This document shows positions 1 to 12,605 of a stretch of DNA of 64,000 bases, piece after piece. The stretch spans positions 4,747,690 through 4,811,689 of the forward strand of contig WMCF01000021.1 of the NCBI GenBank assembly GCA_009792885.1, in the 5' to 3' direction. The notes under the pieces are model-generated. The model had not been told where the DNA came from, did not search any database, and saw only the letters and a program-made list of their open reading frames with translations. Made by a program: the position numbers and the translations under genes. How positions within the stretch are numbered: the stretch's first letter is position 1; each line of letters opens with the position of its first letter. The DNA is from Eremophila alpestris peregrina (lineage: Eukaryota > Chordata > Aves > Passeriformes > Alaudidae).

Positions 1-1398
1 ACTTGCCTTTTCACTCTCATGGATTTTGCCTATGGAATTTGTTCATGAAACTACGTTTTACCTTCCCCATTCTGAAACTTTCCAAAGCCAGAGTAACCTT
101 TGCAGTGCTTTTAAAATTAGTCCATTTAATATAAGACTTAAAACTAGGGGTTGCAAAGGTTTACCCAGCCTGATCTCCAGTGTCCAAAATGAGCTGCTCT
201 GGGGTGAGGATGAGCACAAGACACATAATATGATGTTTTCCCACACTGCCTCCCAGTCTCCAACCAATTTTATCAGGGGCTTCCCAAACCAGAAATGATG
301 TATGTACTGAAGAAACCTGAATGGATTTTCCTTGATGATTTTGACCTGTCCAGGCTTTGAACACTCATAAACTTTCAGCATCCTGACAGGAGGAGTCTGA
401 CATATTGAATATTCTGCAAGAGGGGATGGGATGGCTGGTACAGGTGCTGTACAGAAAAGGAGTGCAGGATTTAACCTTCTGCATGAATATATCAAAGCAG
501 GTATTTAGCTGAGAGTACAGTAGTTATGTGGCAGTTTTATTCTTTTTTTAAGCAGAAGTTAACTTTTTTATTTACTTGAACAGGCTTGAAGTAAATTCTA
601 CCAACTTTCATTTTCAAACTACAATAGCCAATAATCACTTACAATCCAGGTGCTGGAGAGGTGTTCAAGAACCTTTTAAAATGTAAAATAACATGATTCT
701 CTGACAAATAGAAAGGAAATCATTTCCAATCTAAAAGCAGTTGGAAAATTCATGATGTGTACTCATTAAAAGTGCCTTCAAGATATCAAGACAGGCTTTC
801 TCTGTAAACGCCAGATGAATAAGAATGGTAAGCAGCAGCTATGATGTACAAAACGCTTCAATGAACACAGTTGGGTTTGGTTTATGCTGCTGGGTTGGCT
901 TTTTTTTAATCAGATCTGTATTGCTTAAAAGAGTTGTATATGTACCAAAAGTAGGAAAGGGGTAGGGTAGAAAATCTAATCCCACCTCTGTGCAAAGACA
1001 GGAAAACCAGCAGTATTGATGTTGCTTTGTGACCAAATATTGGGACAGTGCAGCAGCACCTCTTTTTAAAATTACTATCTGCTTAAATGCCTGAGTGTGG
1101 GAAGCAAGACATTCACTCTCTCCATAAGGAGAAACAGAATGGACTCTGTCAGTACCAACTGAACCCCCAAATTCTGCCCAACCTCAGTACTGCTCACAGT
1201 CATTCCTACAGAGCTGCAAAGGGACTGTGTTGGGCTCTGAGTAAAACAGCCTGCACCTTGCTGCCATCAGGAATATAAGCACAGCTCTGAGGTATAATAA
1301 TTCCTTTACATTCTAAAAGTACCAAAGCTGCTCTGTCAAGATTTGGTCCAGTAACTCCAAAGCTTCTGTGAGCTTTATAATGGATTCTAAGAGGTGGC

Positions 1399-1460
1399 TA
1401 AAATCAGTGATACTAAACAAAATCAGTGATCACCTAAAATCACCGATACCAAACAAAACA
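1399..1460. repeat. imperfect tandem repeat, unit about 35 bp
   Basis: The segment CTAAAATCAGTGATACTAAA at 1399 recurs as CTAAAATCACCGATACCAAA at 1434, and the core AAATCAGTGAT appears a third time at about 1420. The copies differ at a few positions, so the duplication is not very recent. Confidence 0.6.
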
Positions 1461-2917
1461 TATGGGATGGAAATTCTACATATGATACTGTAAGGGCTTA
1501 ATTACTTTTTCTTCAAGTGCCATTAAATTCACAAAGGGATCATCTATCTACTTTGTTCCAAGGACTCAATTTCTTACAGCACTTGACCAGAAAATCTTTG
1601 TCACAGCAATATTTGTCTTGAGCTGCAGATGATCAGCCTTTCACCCTCTGCTTTTCCACACAGGAAACCCAGGAGGGTGTTTTAAATAAACAGGTGCAGT
1701 GATCAACATTTAAACATCACAGAAGTTAATTAATCACCAAGAATAAAAGTGATCTGGTTCAGCTTTGCATGAAGTCACCTATTTATTCTGCTGCTTCAGT
1801 TTTAACAAAAACCTGTGTAACAAACTCTTCTTCTTACTCCACTTTTACAGAGTGAAATCCTTAACAGAACCAAATAAAATTAAAACATCAATTATTTGGG
1901 AAGCCTTGTTATTTCTATTTTCAGGGTGTGGAGAAAGAAGAGGTGGATTATGAGCAGTTACAGGCCCTTTTACTGTTCTTAAATCTTAATTATGTTTTAT
2001 ACTCTGCAACATACTTCCTAATGAGCTTAACTTTGAGCTTAAGAGGCATTGAATCCAAGGAGAAGAAGGCAAAGTGTAAGAATGCTGGTAACCAGAAATG
2101 GTCTCCTGGCAGGCCCCAGGTATCATTAGCTTATCTCCAGGTTGACAGAGGCCATTGACACCTGTGGGAGATTTAGAATGGTTTGATTTACCTGGGCTTT
2201 TACTGGTGCTTATTTTTCTGTTGTTTAGTTTTTTTGTAATAAAAATGCATTAAATTTGAGCAGATTTTACCTCTGAACATGTGCTGAATCAGTACAGTCT
2301 GACTGTCAGAAGCCTGAAGGAGTGTTTGTGCAGTGCACAGTGAGGGCTGGGATACAATCAGGCCAGCCCACAGGGACCTGTGCCCACACCCAGTCCCAAT
2401 CCCAACATCCATCACAAAATCAGCCAGGTGAACATCTCTGTGGTGATGCTGCACTTCTCACCCACCAAACTACTCCAGCAGGGAGGATGGCAGGGAACTC
2501 CTGGAACTGCTGTCTGTTTGGAGGCATTTCCAACCCATTACTCCAGGCCCACCTTTCTCCTCAGTGCTTTGTTTCCAGTCATGTTTCAGTGGTGCCCAGA
2601 GGTCAGACACAGATCAGTGCCATGTTACAATATCTACCATCCCAAGAACTGTAGGGATTTTGTGACTCTATCCTTGACCCCAAGATGCTGCAATTTAAGG
2701 AGCTTCGTGTCAGAAACAGAAAAACATCAAACAATCAAACATGCAGAATCACAGGCTGGAAATCATCGCTCCTGCCCTTTCCTTCTCCCCAGGCTTTTAA
2801 TCTTACACGGGATTTTTTTGCATATGCATTAAAATAATCGTTTCCCTAGATTAGTATTGACCTCTGGATCTTCCAGAGAAGGTGTTTGAAGGCAAAAGAA
2901 CCACCAAAAGAACCACA

Positions 2918-3083
2918 GCATCACAGAATCATAGAATGGCATGGATTGGACGGGACATTAAATATCATCTCATCTAGTTCCAATCTTCCTGCCATGGGCA
3001 GGACACCTTCCACAAAGACCACACTGGTCAAAGCCACACCAAACCTGGCCTTGAGACACTCCCAGGGATGAGGGATCCATAAT
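2918..3083 (-). mobile_element. CR1 LINE 3' fragment (truncated)
   Basis: The plus strand reads as the reverse complement of a CR1 3' end. It shows the terminal TCACAGAATCATAGAATGGC, then segments resembling the CR1 motifs GGGACATTAAATATCATC, CTAGTTCCAA, CTGCCATGGGCAGGACACC and CCTGGCCTTGAGACACTCCC. About 165 bp remain and there is no coding capacity. Substitutions along its length point to an old, dead copy. A 163-codon open frame on the minus strand runs through it and is not a gene. Confidence 0.85.
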
Positions 3084-3511
3084 TCTGATTTCCTCATGCC
3101 TGGTGCAGCCAGCAAAGTGCCTTTGATCCTCAGCAGGGCCTGCACGAGCCCACAGAGCCCCACATCACAGGAACAGTTCCCTCCTGTCTCAGGGATTTTC
3201 TGTGATGATCCTAAAGTCACTTTACCACTGGCTGAGAATGGCTGGCTGCTGAGAACAAGCAGCAGAATAAATGACATGGCCTCAAGTCTGCATAAAAATG
3301 AGAGTCCTGAACCAGTGGCAGCAAGCAGAAAGCAACATTTGCCCTCAAGAACAAGGCTTGGACAGTGCCTGGATGTGCACTGCGCCCTGCAGGGACTCTG
3401 CAAACCTGTCATGTTATTCCCAGTTGCCTGTTATGAACAACAAATACAGTTCTGGAGGAATTTTTGCTACACATGAAAGCTCATACAGTTTGTAATTTTG
3501 AGAGTGTTGTC

Positions 3512-3586
3512 TTTGGGGTTTTTTGTGGTTTTGTGTTTTGTTTGTTTGTTTGGTTTTGGTTTGGGGGTGGTTTTTGTTTTGTTTTT
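3512..3586 (+). repeat. 75-bp pure G/T low-complexity tract
   Basis: No A or C occurs for 75 bases on the plus strand. It includes a TTTG repeat, a GGGG and a GGGGG run. The G runs are too few and uneven for a classical G-quadruplex call. Confidence 0.85.
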
Positions 3587-6500
3587 CATTTTGTTCTGTT
3601 CTGGTTTTTTCTGATACTCTCAACCTGAGTGCTATTTTATTTCCTCATTGTAAGGTTTTTTGACTTATTCAACTTTTATTTTCCTGTGCTGTCTGTGAAA
3701 TGCTTCTTGTTGGCTGAAGCAGATGATGCTGATACAGAGTGCTCATGTACCCTTGCATTTCCTTGCCTCCCAGATATTGACTGGAGATCTGTGTAATTAA
3801 AACCATGCTTCCCCACATGAATGCATATTTGTGTGAGTAGGCCAGCAATTGCTCCTTGTTAGGATTTCTTAAGGCTGCAAATAATCCCAGAACACATAGT
3901 ATATGCATTTTGTCTCAATTTATGTGGATGACCAGTTATCTTGTCATCTCCTTTTATTCTGTTTCATGCCTTCAGCAGCAGAGGGCAGGGCTTGTGCAGT
4001 GCCCACCTCCCACCTGGAAGCACCTGAAATCACCTTACCTGGGAGCCAGGCTCCCACAAGGATTGTGTAACTTTCCAAAGAGGTGACCTTCCTCCACTGC
4101 TCAGGTTTCTGGTATCTCAGTCCATCTGTTTGTTTGGTCCTCTGGTGTTCCTGGCTCCCTTGGAATGGCCCTGGAGAACTGAGTCACAACTCAAGATAAA
4201 AAAGATAAGGCCAACAGTCTTACCCATGTGGATGGAAAGGATTTTAAATCACCTTTACCACTTTTGTTTGTTAACCAAAACTCCTGTCCAGTTAGGAACA
4301 CTACAAGCATTTTGCATTTTTTACAAATAAGGTACCTCATACTGGCAATAGCTTTTCTAAGTACAATTGCACTGTAGTTCTATAACATAGAATGTAATGC
4401 AAAACTTACACTTTCCAATTAAACAATAGTAATTGTGAATAATTTCACAACATCTCCAGTCTTTTTAATGGCTATTGCTAACTCTGGGCTTGTGCACACT
4501 ATATAAACACCATCTGTAGAGAAGGTAAGACAACTTCTGTTGGGAGCACAGATATGTGAAAGTGTATCATCAGCTTTTCAGTGAGCATCCAGTTAAACAG
4601 CTGTACCTCCTAAACTACATCAATCCAGCAACTTACCTTTTAGATTCACACTCCTGCTTTCCTGCATCCAAGCTTACAGACCTCCTGTACTGTTTATTGC
4701 CAGAACATTTATGCATGTGCCCCAAATCCCTACAGCACCCCCATGCCATCCTCTCTGGGCTCCATCCGGCACGTGCACCCGCACATCCTGCCCCAGCCCC
4801 TCCATGTGCAGCCTGATTATGCACCAAATTCTTGCTGTGAAAAGCTTTTGAGGTGTTTCAGTGGAAGGCTGCTGGTTGTGAATACGAAAGCAGGGGCTTT
4901 CCCCTGTGCAGAGGCCCCTTCTTAAGTATAAAGTACAAACAATGAAAATGAAAAGCAATAAAAAAAAGAAAGATCTGGGCTTTGAATGCTTCTTAGGGTC
5001 AAGCACTAAACCCTCTTTTGACAGCTACACAACCCACACTTGTTCTCCTCAAGAGAATTTGACCTCAAGTAAGGAATTGAACAAAGTGCATATTTTGTCT
5101 ACAGTGGTCAAATACGTTGTTCTAAAGCAACAAGCTGCAGATAAAATTATACAGATAATGATAAGGGGAAAAACCCACACTACCTAAAATGAAACCCCAC
5201 TACAATTTATGCACATTTTAAAAAAGAAAAAAGTTCTTTTTTTTATTTCATTGACTTTGTATTGTATGGCAGAAGCTTATTAAAGCATTATATTTCTCCC
5301 CTGTTATTGATTAACCAAAGTCAAATAACATTATCATTTTGCTTAATGCATTTAAAGCACAAATATTTTCCCAGATGCTCTGCACAGGCACTTTGCAGAT
5401 TTCAGTGGAAGTTGTTTACATGCTGAAACATTGAGCCTGGATAGAAACACTTTGCTGTGATAGCAACACACACCCGACAGTTTTCATTTTCTCAATTCAG
5501 AAGGAAAATTGCTGTTCCTCTCTCTCCTTCAAATTCTCTTTCTCCAAGAAATATTCCTACGTCACTGGAAAAAATGACAAGCGTGCTCATAAAGGCTGCA
5601 TTTCTCTGTCCATTTTCAGCTAAGCCCTGGTCCCAAGTATCCTGAAATCATTGGGATTATTTTTTGCTGGCTTCATGGGCTCCTATTTAGCAGAGCTGGT
5701 TTTAGTTTTCCATAGGTGCTCAGTGGTGCTGCTGTGATCAGGGGCACTGGCACCAGCAGATCTGCCCCAGCAAAGGCTGCAGCTGCACTCCCCATGGCCA
5801 GGGGATGCAGTGACCCACGATGGGCTGCTCTGCCCCCTCTGACATGATCAGTTATACCTCCCTGTGACTTTTAACACCAAAGGAACATGAGATGGTGGTG
5901 GAGCCCGTGCTCACCCACACCCCACTGAGCCTGGCAGCACTGGGACCAGCACCCATTGCCAGTGGGAGCTGCCTGTTGTGCAGCTGAGCAGGCAGGGATG
6001 CAGAATTGTGAACCAGTTCTGTTTTTCTGCTGATCAGCAGCTTTGAGAATGGAAAGAAATAATCAGAACAAACTCCACCTTCAGTTTAAAGCCAAATGCA
6101 GCCACAGGAAACATCACCAGAAATGAGAGTGAAAGTATCACAATTTTTGTTCAAGGATGTTTAATTTGTCCAAGCCTGCTAGCAAGTTCTGATCATTTTC
6201 TGAAGTGAAGGATAACTTCATTTGCCTTGGGTTAAAGGAAAAAAGGAAAGAAAAAAAGAGAGATTGCCCAGCCTTTAGAGAAACACAAGTATCTAAACTG
6301 ACACTCAGAATTACATGTATTTCACCATGGGCTCAAGATTTGCTGTAATACTCTTGTCTGCTGTAATTGACCCAAACTCTTATAGATTTATCTGCCACCA
6401 TTCTATAAGGGAGAAAGTGTGTTTATACAAGGATGATAATTATCACTAGCTTCATCTATATTCTGTCAGTGCCAAGGCATGCAAAGCAGTAACCAAATCC

Positions 6501-9500
6501 TTTGGCAGTCCATGCAGAAAAGCATCTAACATTTTAACCCCAAAATCCCCAAATGCATGCCTAGATTTATATATATTTTAGACATTTGCCACATGCAATT
6601 AAAATCACCCGTCTGGACATCTTTTTAGTAAAACAAGTATGTGCTGTGTATCTGCACAATCTATTGATTTTCCTGTAACCCACAGGAACAGGAGGAACAT
6701 GAAGGGGGGCTGAGAGAGGAGAAGTCCTTTAGGACAAGCTTTCCACAGGTGGTGAGCAGATAGGAGCAGGGTGCCAGATATTATTTATTTTTTATATATG
6801 TAATACACACAGTGATAATCCCCTGATCAACAGTCCCTATAGCAGAATTTTCCAAAGTGAGTTCTGATTTCCGGACACTGAATATTCTTCCAAAATCAGG
6901 AAGAGGAAAGTAAGAAATGGTACAGCTACTTACTATTTCTTTAAATGGAAGGGTCAATTCTTATGATTCCTGGAACATCAAAAACAAATCCAAGATAAAG
7001 TACCTTTAACTACCAGCAAGAAAATCGTAACACAAGGGATTTATTATTTATGTACTTTGTGCTAATGCAATCTATGTGTTTGTTATCAATAACAAACAGT
7101 ACAGCACGGGCTAGAGCACTAAAATAAACCAGCCTGCAATAACTACACCCTTTAGATTTCACTAATATTGCCAGCAGGTACCCTGGCACTTTGTTTGCCT
7201 GCATTTACTTCTGTTTTGTAAATACAAATATTTGGTTAAGGCATCTGCTCAGTCAAGAGCTGTGACTGCTGATCCAGGTAGAAGTTTTCAGACCTGTGCA
7301 CAGTAGAACCCCTTCTCAGTGACTGCAGATACCATCAGGTGGGTAATTCTTTACACATTTATGATTATTCAGTCATTGAACCACCACTAAGGTTAGGTAC
7401 CTGTACTTGAAAATGAGACCCGTGACTTGTTTTGAACAGAATTTAATAACAGAAAATGCAAGGTTACTTTTAGGTTCTGGTTATTATTATAAATACTTCA
7501 ATCTGCTTGGAAAACAAATACAGTGTTTTGCAATTAGACCCCTGATCTATGAAGGCACTTGAGCAACTGTATAACAGAGCACATGAGTAGTCACTTCAAT
7601 GAAATTACTACTTTTATACATTAATTATCTTCTCATTTTAAATTATTTTCTGTATCAAAACCTCTCTTTTACAATTAGAGTAGTAGAGTTACAATGATGT
7701 AGTAACTGCATCATAAAGGTATTCCTGGAGAGGAAAGAGATTAAATGATACCTGGAAGAAATGTCCATATAATTACAGGACAAGTATAATTATCTGTTCA
7801 ACTTTTTTTGCCTAGAAGATTAAAAAAATTTTGTTTCAAACCTTCTAAGAAAACTCTCCACTACTTTGGTTTGTTTAGGGGCTGAAGATGTTAACGCTCC
7901 AAGAACTTGGACAAAACCTGCCATTTAAAATACCACTTCTGGTTTTTAACTGAGGTAAACAGAATGCATTCTAAATCTCCAATGTAGGCTATTGAAGTGT
8001 CACAGCAGCTCATTCAAAGCAGTACATTCACTTCTCAAAGATTTTAGTATTATAATCAAAAAATCTCCCCCTCTGATGCACCTGAGAAGCATTAACTTCT
8101 TGGTGACTTTAAGAACCAAATCCTTTAATACAAACCTAGCTTTTCCCACAGGCACTTGAAAATATTTAGCATTTTTTCAGTTGGATGCAATTTTCATAAT
8201 AAAGTAGCTCACTTGGCTACCTGACACCACAGACAAAGACGCCGAGTGAGCAGCTCCTGCCAACTCAGAGCATGATTGCAACCCTCAGTTACATATTAAG
8301 TAGGCTTTGAGACATCCAATTGCTGTAACAATGCAAGACTTTTATATATTATACATTATTGCTATAGATTTTTTCATTATTCATAACATATGTATTTCCT
8401 CCTGTAACGTCCAGGCACAACCTTTCATACCCTGTGTCTTTCAGTCAGCCTTAAAGGGGCATACAACAGTTCTTACATTTATGTAACATTTAAATTCCAC
8501 TTCTCTGACCAGTTTTAGGTTACCACAGCAGCCCTTTGGTGCTATTCTGAATGGCACTGGCCCAGCCCTATGGATGCTGCTCCCTACATTTGTTTAAATT
8601 TCACTGACAAACCTCACAGAAATGTATATGACGTATATTTTTCTCTGTGACAAAACACTCAGCCCCAATCTATCAAATCAGAAATGTTCACAGTTAACTG
8701 CATCTCTGGCAGTTTCAAGGGTACAACTGTAAAACTACAAAAGTATATTTTGACAAATCAAACCCTACAATGATCCTGGTTTACTTCCATCCACTTAGCC
8801 TCTTAATGCAGGCTAATACTGCATGTTCTTGTGGCAGCAAACCCTAAAGTGTACCAGGAGACTCCAGTGATAGATTACATGTACATGCTGTGTCATATCC
8901 AATTAACTCAAATTGACTGTGTACTGCATTATGCTGTTAGTGCATGGAAGATCAATAAATATGGAGAAAATCCAACGAGGCGCTCTCCATTCCCATCCAA
9001 TTCTAGTAGGTCTGAGACAGATCATGCTCCTATGATGTGTGTGCTGCTGCTGAAGAGGGCAGGTGGTGCATAGACACCATTCAAACTTGGCCTATTCAAT
9101 CTAAACTCCTCTAACTCGCCATTCATGCATAGCAAAACACCATCTGGTCCTATTTTGCCTCCAGCAATCACAGCTGACCAAAAACGATAATAACAGCTGT
9201 TGCAAAACAAAAGCCAAACAAAGGGGGGAGGGAAAGGTTAGAATGCAGTCCAGTGCTGCAAAATACTCCATGAAGTGAGAAATGGAAAAGGAGCCATTCA
9301 AATAGGAGCCCCCGTTGAAAAGAGTCAGTGTAAGACTTGTGGTTAAACTTGAGATATTTAATCCATCTGTCCTGCAAACCACAATGGTCAGGTGATAATA
9401 TAAAATTGAGATTATGTTGCACAGAGGTATTTAAAGGCTTTGTTCTCCAAGTTAGAAACTAATGACCCTGTGTCAGCTAAAAATTAAACCTCCTTATGTT

Positions 9501-9926
9501 CTTTCATCATGTGTCAACCTGGGTTAATGTGAAAGTAGAATGTGGTTAACTGAGGTGATAAAGCATCTGAAACCTTGGGAAAAGAAGGGAGCAGTTAAGA
9601 GCCTGTAAATGCTATGAAGAAAAACATTCTTAAAAACCATGCACAACACTGAAACCATACAGATTATTGCATTTTTCTGGTATAAATTGCATATCAAGCA
9701 ATTTAAACTAACAGTTTTATTTATGACCTATGATAGCACAGTTATTCACTTAGACTGAGGGAACACGAACACAAACTTGCACAGTTTGAAACACAAGATG
9801 TTCTGCAATATGCTATTGTGGGTAATGCAAAATATAATTTTGTGGCAAGCAGGGGGATGCTCCAGTTTTTCAAGATTCAAATTTTGATATTTAAAATGTA
9901 CAGTCCTGCTTGATGATTAATTTTCC

Positions 9927-9942
9927 TTTTTTTTTTTTTTTT
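9927..9942 (+). repeat. T16 homopolymer
   Basis: Sixteen consecutive T residues are preceded by TTTTCC. No transposon body is recognisable on either side, so I do not call it the tail of a retrocopy. Confidence 0.85.
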
Positions 9943-11493
9943 AGCTGCAGTAATTAAAACTATTTTTCCTGGAATTGAACATCAGTAGTTCAGCAGCTCT
10001 TAATCAAATGTGATAAAACCCAGGATTTATGAAACCATTTAATGAGTGTAATAACACCTGCTTCTCGCTGCAAATAGTTGAAAACAGACTTCAGTTGTAA
10101 TTAACTCTTATCACTTGTGACATTTTTCCAACGATACTTCATAGGTCTTCAAAATGACAATTATAGAACTAATACACAATTACTGTCACATGCAGTTTAG
10201 CAATTATTTCTGAAGACATTTGTCTAAAGGTTTCAAAAACTACTATAAAATGGTTTCCTTTGTTATGTAACATTGGTTAAAGCTGACACACACAAAATCT
10301 CCCCCAACCAGCCTCTGTCATGCCATTTCTAATGCAGACAGGCTTCCTTGCACTTGGAATAAACACTCTCCATCCCAGGCATTATTAGATATCATGCTAT
10401 GGCTATTAGGAGCATGGGTAGCTGTCAACTAACACCTATTATGAAAAGCTTCAATTTATACATGATTTTTTCTGCTCCAAGAAATCTATAAATTTATAAT
10501 TAGAATCCCTTGCTGTTCAATATTTGTACATAATAAACAGAGTACCTGAGGATGATGAAATATTGAAGGCTGAATTCATTATGAAGAAACTCACATGGTA
10601 TAGTACCTCTTCCCTCAAGTCTGGCTGCAACTTTTTGGGGATCTCTATTCCATTATTTTTGGGTTGTGGTCTGAGCAGGTTAGCTGTGCCTCAAACAGGA
10701 TTAGGATTCTGCTCAGGCTTGACACTTGCTGTTTTTAATTTTCATTTTATCATAAGCAGTTTAAGATTGTTGCCAGTGGTAATTTGCAATTTTTATCAAG
10801 ACCTCTTCATTATAGCTTCTGACAGGACAGATGCTGTAATTAATCATGCCAGACAACTGGGGATAGTGGTCAGACTGCACTCACAGCACAGATACTGCAG
10901 GCAAAGAAGGGAAACAAGAAAATAAAGGCTCTCTCCTTTCTGTTCAGAGCAAAAATATATGAACAGCACTAATAACCTGACAACACACTGGATGTCAATG
11001 CTTCCAAACCCTTCATATGAAGGACCTGCTCCCTCCATCACATTCTACCTTACCGAGAAAATAGAAGTCAGAAAACTCAGGACCAGCCCAAGTCAAGAGC
11101 TGGAGGCTTACAGAGGGAAGTGTCTGCCTTTACATCTGAAACTCTCAGATACAAAGTAAACCCAGGGTTGGAGCTGATTTGCATTTCTGAACATTACTGC
11201 AGAGACCCTTCCCTGTTCCTGCAGACCATCAGCACAGGGCACCATGCCTGCTCTGTGACCAACACTTGCCTTCTCTCTCCGAAGTCACAGACATCTCAGA
11301 GGAGTTGCCCACAACTCTTCAGCAGAGGGTACCAGACCCAAGTGCTTGCTCTCTTCCCATTGGTACCTGTTCACCCAGAATGTCTGATAAAAATCCAAAG
11401 GAGTTAAAAAGAGTCCAAGAAAGCATTTGCAGAAGGAAACATTTCTGGTTTCTCTAGCAAAGACTTACAGCTCATCAGTTTTACTGAAATGTG

Positions 11494-11524
11494 TTTATTC
11501 TATAGCAAGATAAAAGCATTTATT
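11494..11524 (-). promoter_or_regulatory. TOX3: paired AATAAA poly(A) signals, candidate distal TOX3 3' end
   Basis: Two AATAAA hexamers on the minus strand (11519-11524 and 11494-11499) lie 25 bases apart, followed in the minus direction by a moderately G/T-containing sequence with TGAGCTGTAAGTC. This fits a cleavage site at roughly 11465-11490. It is a prediction from motif only. Confidence 0.4.
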
Positions 11525-11709
11525 TTAGATAAGCAAAATACAAACAACTTAATCGCTGCTATCATAACTCATAAAAAAGTATAAAACAGCATAAAAACAC
11601 AATAAGCAATGTAGCAATTAATAATTCATGTTACCAGTGTTTACATTAAAGCCTCATTTATGAAAACTTTACAACACATGATATGAAAACTTACAACTTT
11701 TAAAGAAAA

Positions 11710-11717
11710 TATTTACA
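11710..11717 (-). promoter_or_regulatory. Pumilio response element candidate in TOX3 3' UTR
   Basis: The minus strand reads TGTAAATA, an exact match to the UGUANAUA consensus of PUM1/PUM2 sites. It lies in the distal part of the predicted 3' UTR. An eight-base match in AT-rich sequence can occur by chance. Confidence 0.3.
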
Positions 11718-12605
11718 TTGATTATTCAGTTGTGGAGTTTCATTTAAATATTCTACTGGTTTTACAGCGTATTAATAACTTGCATTTCTCATCTTAGCTT
11801 TCTGTAATAACAGTTTTATTTAAGTGCATTTCCCTTTTAAAAATACAGTGTATTAAATCTGAAACTCATCACTTCAACACAGAATATAATATTCACATTT
11901 GTTCTGTAATTGGAATTAACCTAAGAGGGTAAATGTCAATATATATTTTCTTATGAACTATGGCAGGTTTATTTGGAGAAATGAAGTGAAAAGTTGGATC
12001 AAACATTTAAGTCCAGTTACTTGTATTTGTTTTTCTGAAGACATTTAGGAGAGAAAAAAAAAATAAGAGCTTTGGCAAAAATCTGTGATTTACTCTATTT
12101 TTTCATGACAAAAAATGCCATCAACTAACTCATGTCATACAAGTATGATTGTATGAAATCCAATCATAATTTTACAGGTAGTTACAACTGTGCTTTAAGG
12201 GCTTCATGAGTTCATACTGCCTTGAAGTGCATTATTCACTTTTAGAGAAAGAAGGGTTATAGCATATAACTCTGAAAGGCCATTTTGCAGTCATAAGGTC
12301 CAGGTATTTATTAGGCCAGTTGATTCACATATTGTAGGTAAAGCTTAAATAAATTAAAAAGGCATCACATGAAAAAGAGAACAGCATTTTTTTTCTTTTA
12401 AACAAAATGATTTATAGTCAGCTAAAAGATGATACACAGCTACATTGTAGTTCTTTATTGCCTATCTAATAGACACTTTAGAGGATCATTTGATCTGTTA
12501 TGCATCCCTGCATAACTACCATCAACAATTTACAGTTTTCAGCCAAATATGGTTTACTCCTACCCCCTCCATCAACACAAAGCCACGCTGCAAGATCATT
12601 TATCT

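Larger units (their letters stand above)
1..11493. other. region downstream of TOX3, no supported gene
   Basis: This stretch is mostly AT-rich sequence with a somewhat GC-richer patch at about 5700-6000. All open frames are shorter than about 165 codons, without recognisable domains, codon bias or splice partners. It holds one CR1 fragment (2918-3083), a pure G/T tract (3512-3586), an imperfect tandem repeat (about 1399-1460), a purine-rich tract near 6235-6266 and a T16 run (9927-9942). I see no RNA gene. Confidence 0.6.
11494..12605 (-). other. TOX3: TOX3 3' UTR (extent inferred)
   Basis: This AT-rich, repeat-free stretch directly follows the TOX3 stop codon. It carries several minus-strand AATAAA hexamers, at 12454-12459, 12307-12312, 11968-11973, 11815-11820, 11519-11524 and 11494-11499. 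The clustered last two are the most likely main end, because base composition changes below about 11480. Shorter isoforms from the proximal signals are possible. The true end cannot be fixed without transcript data. Confidence 0.55.

Noticed and set aside
2380..3412. Open frames of 150 and 163 codons (2380-2832 plus, 2921-3412 minus)
   Set aside because: No domain is recognisable, and the minus-strand frame runs straight through a CR1 fragment.
9927..9942. Poly(T)/poly(A) runs as tails of processed pseudogenes (also 28227, 42811, 58322)
   Set aside because: No coding-like body, target duplication or recognisable parent gene next to any of them.
10524..10925. 133-codon plus-strand open frame
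   Set aside because: No recognisable domain or compositional signature; a single frame of this length is expected by chance in 64 kb.
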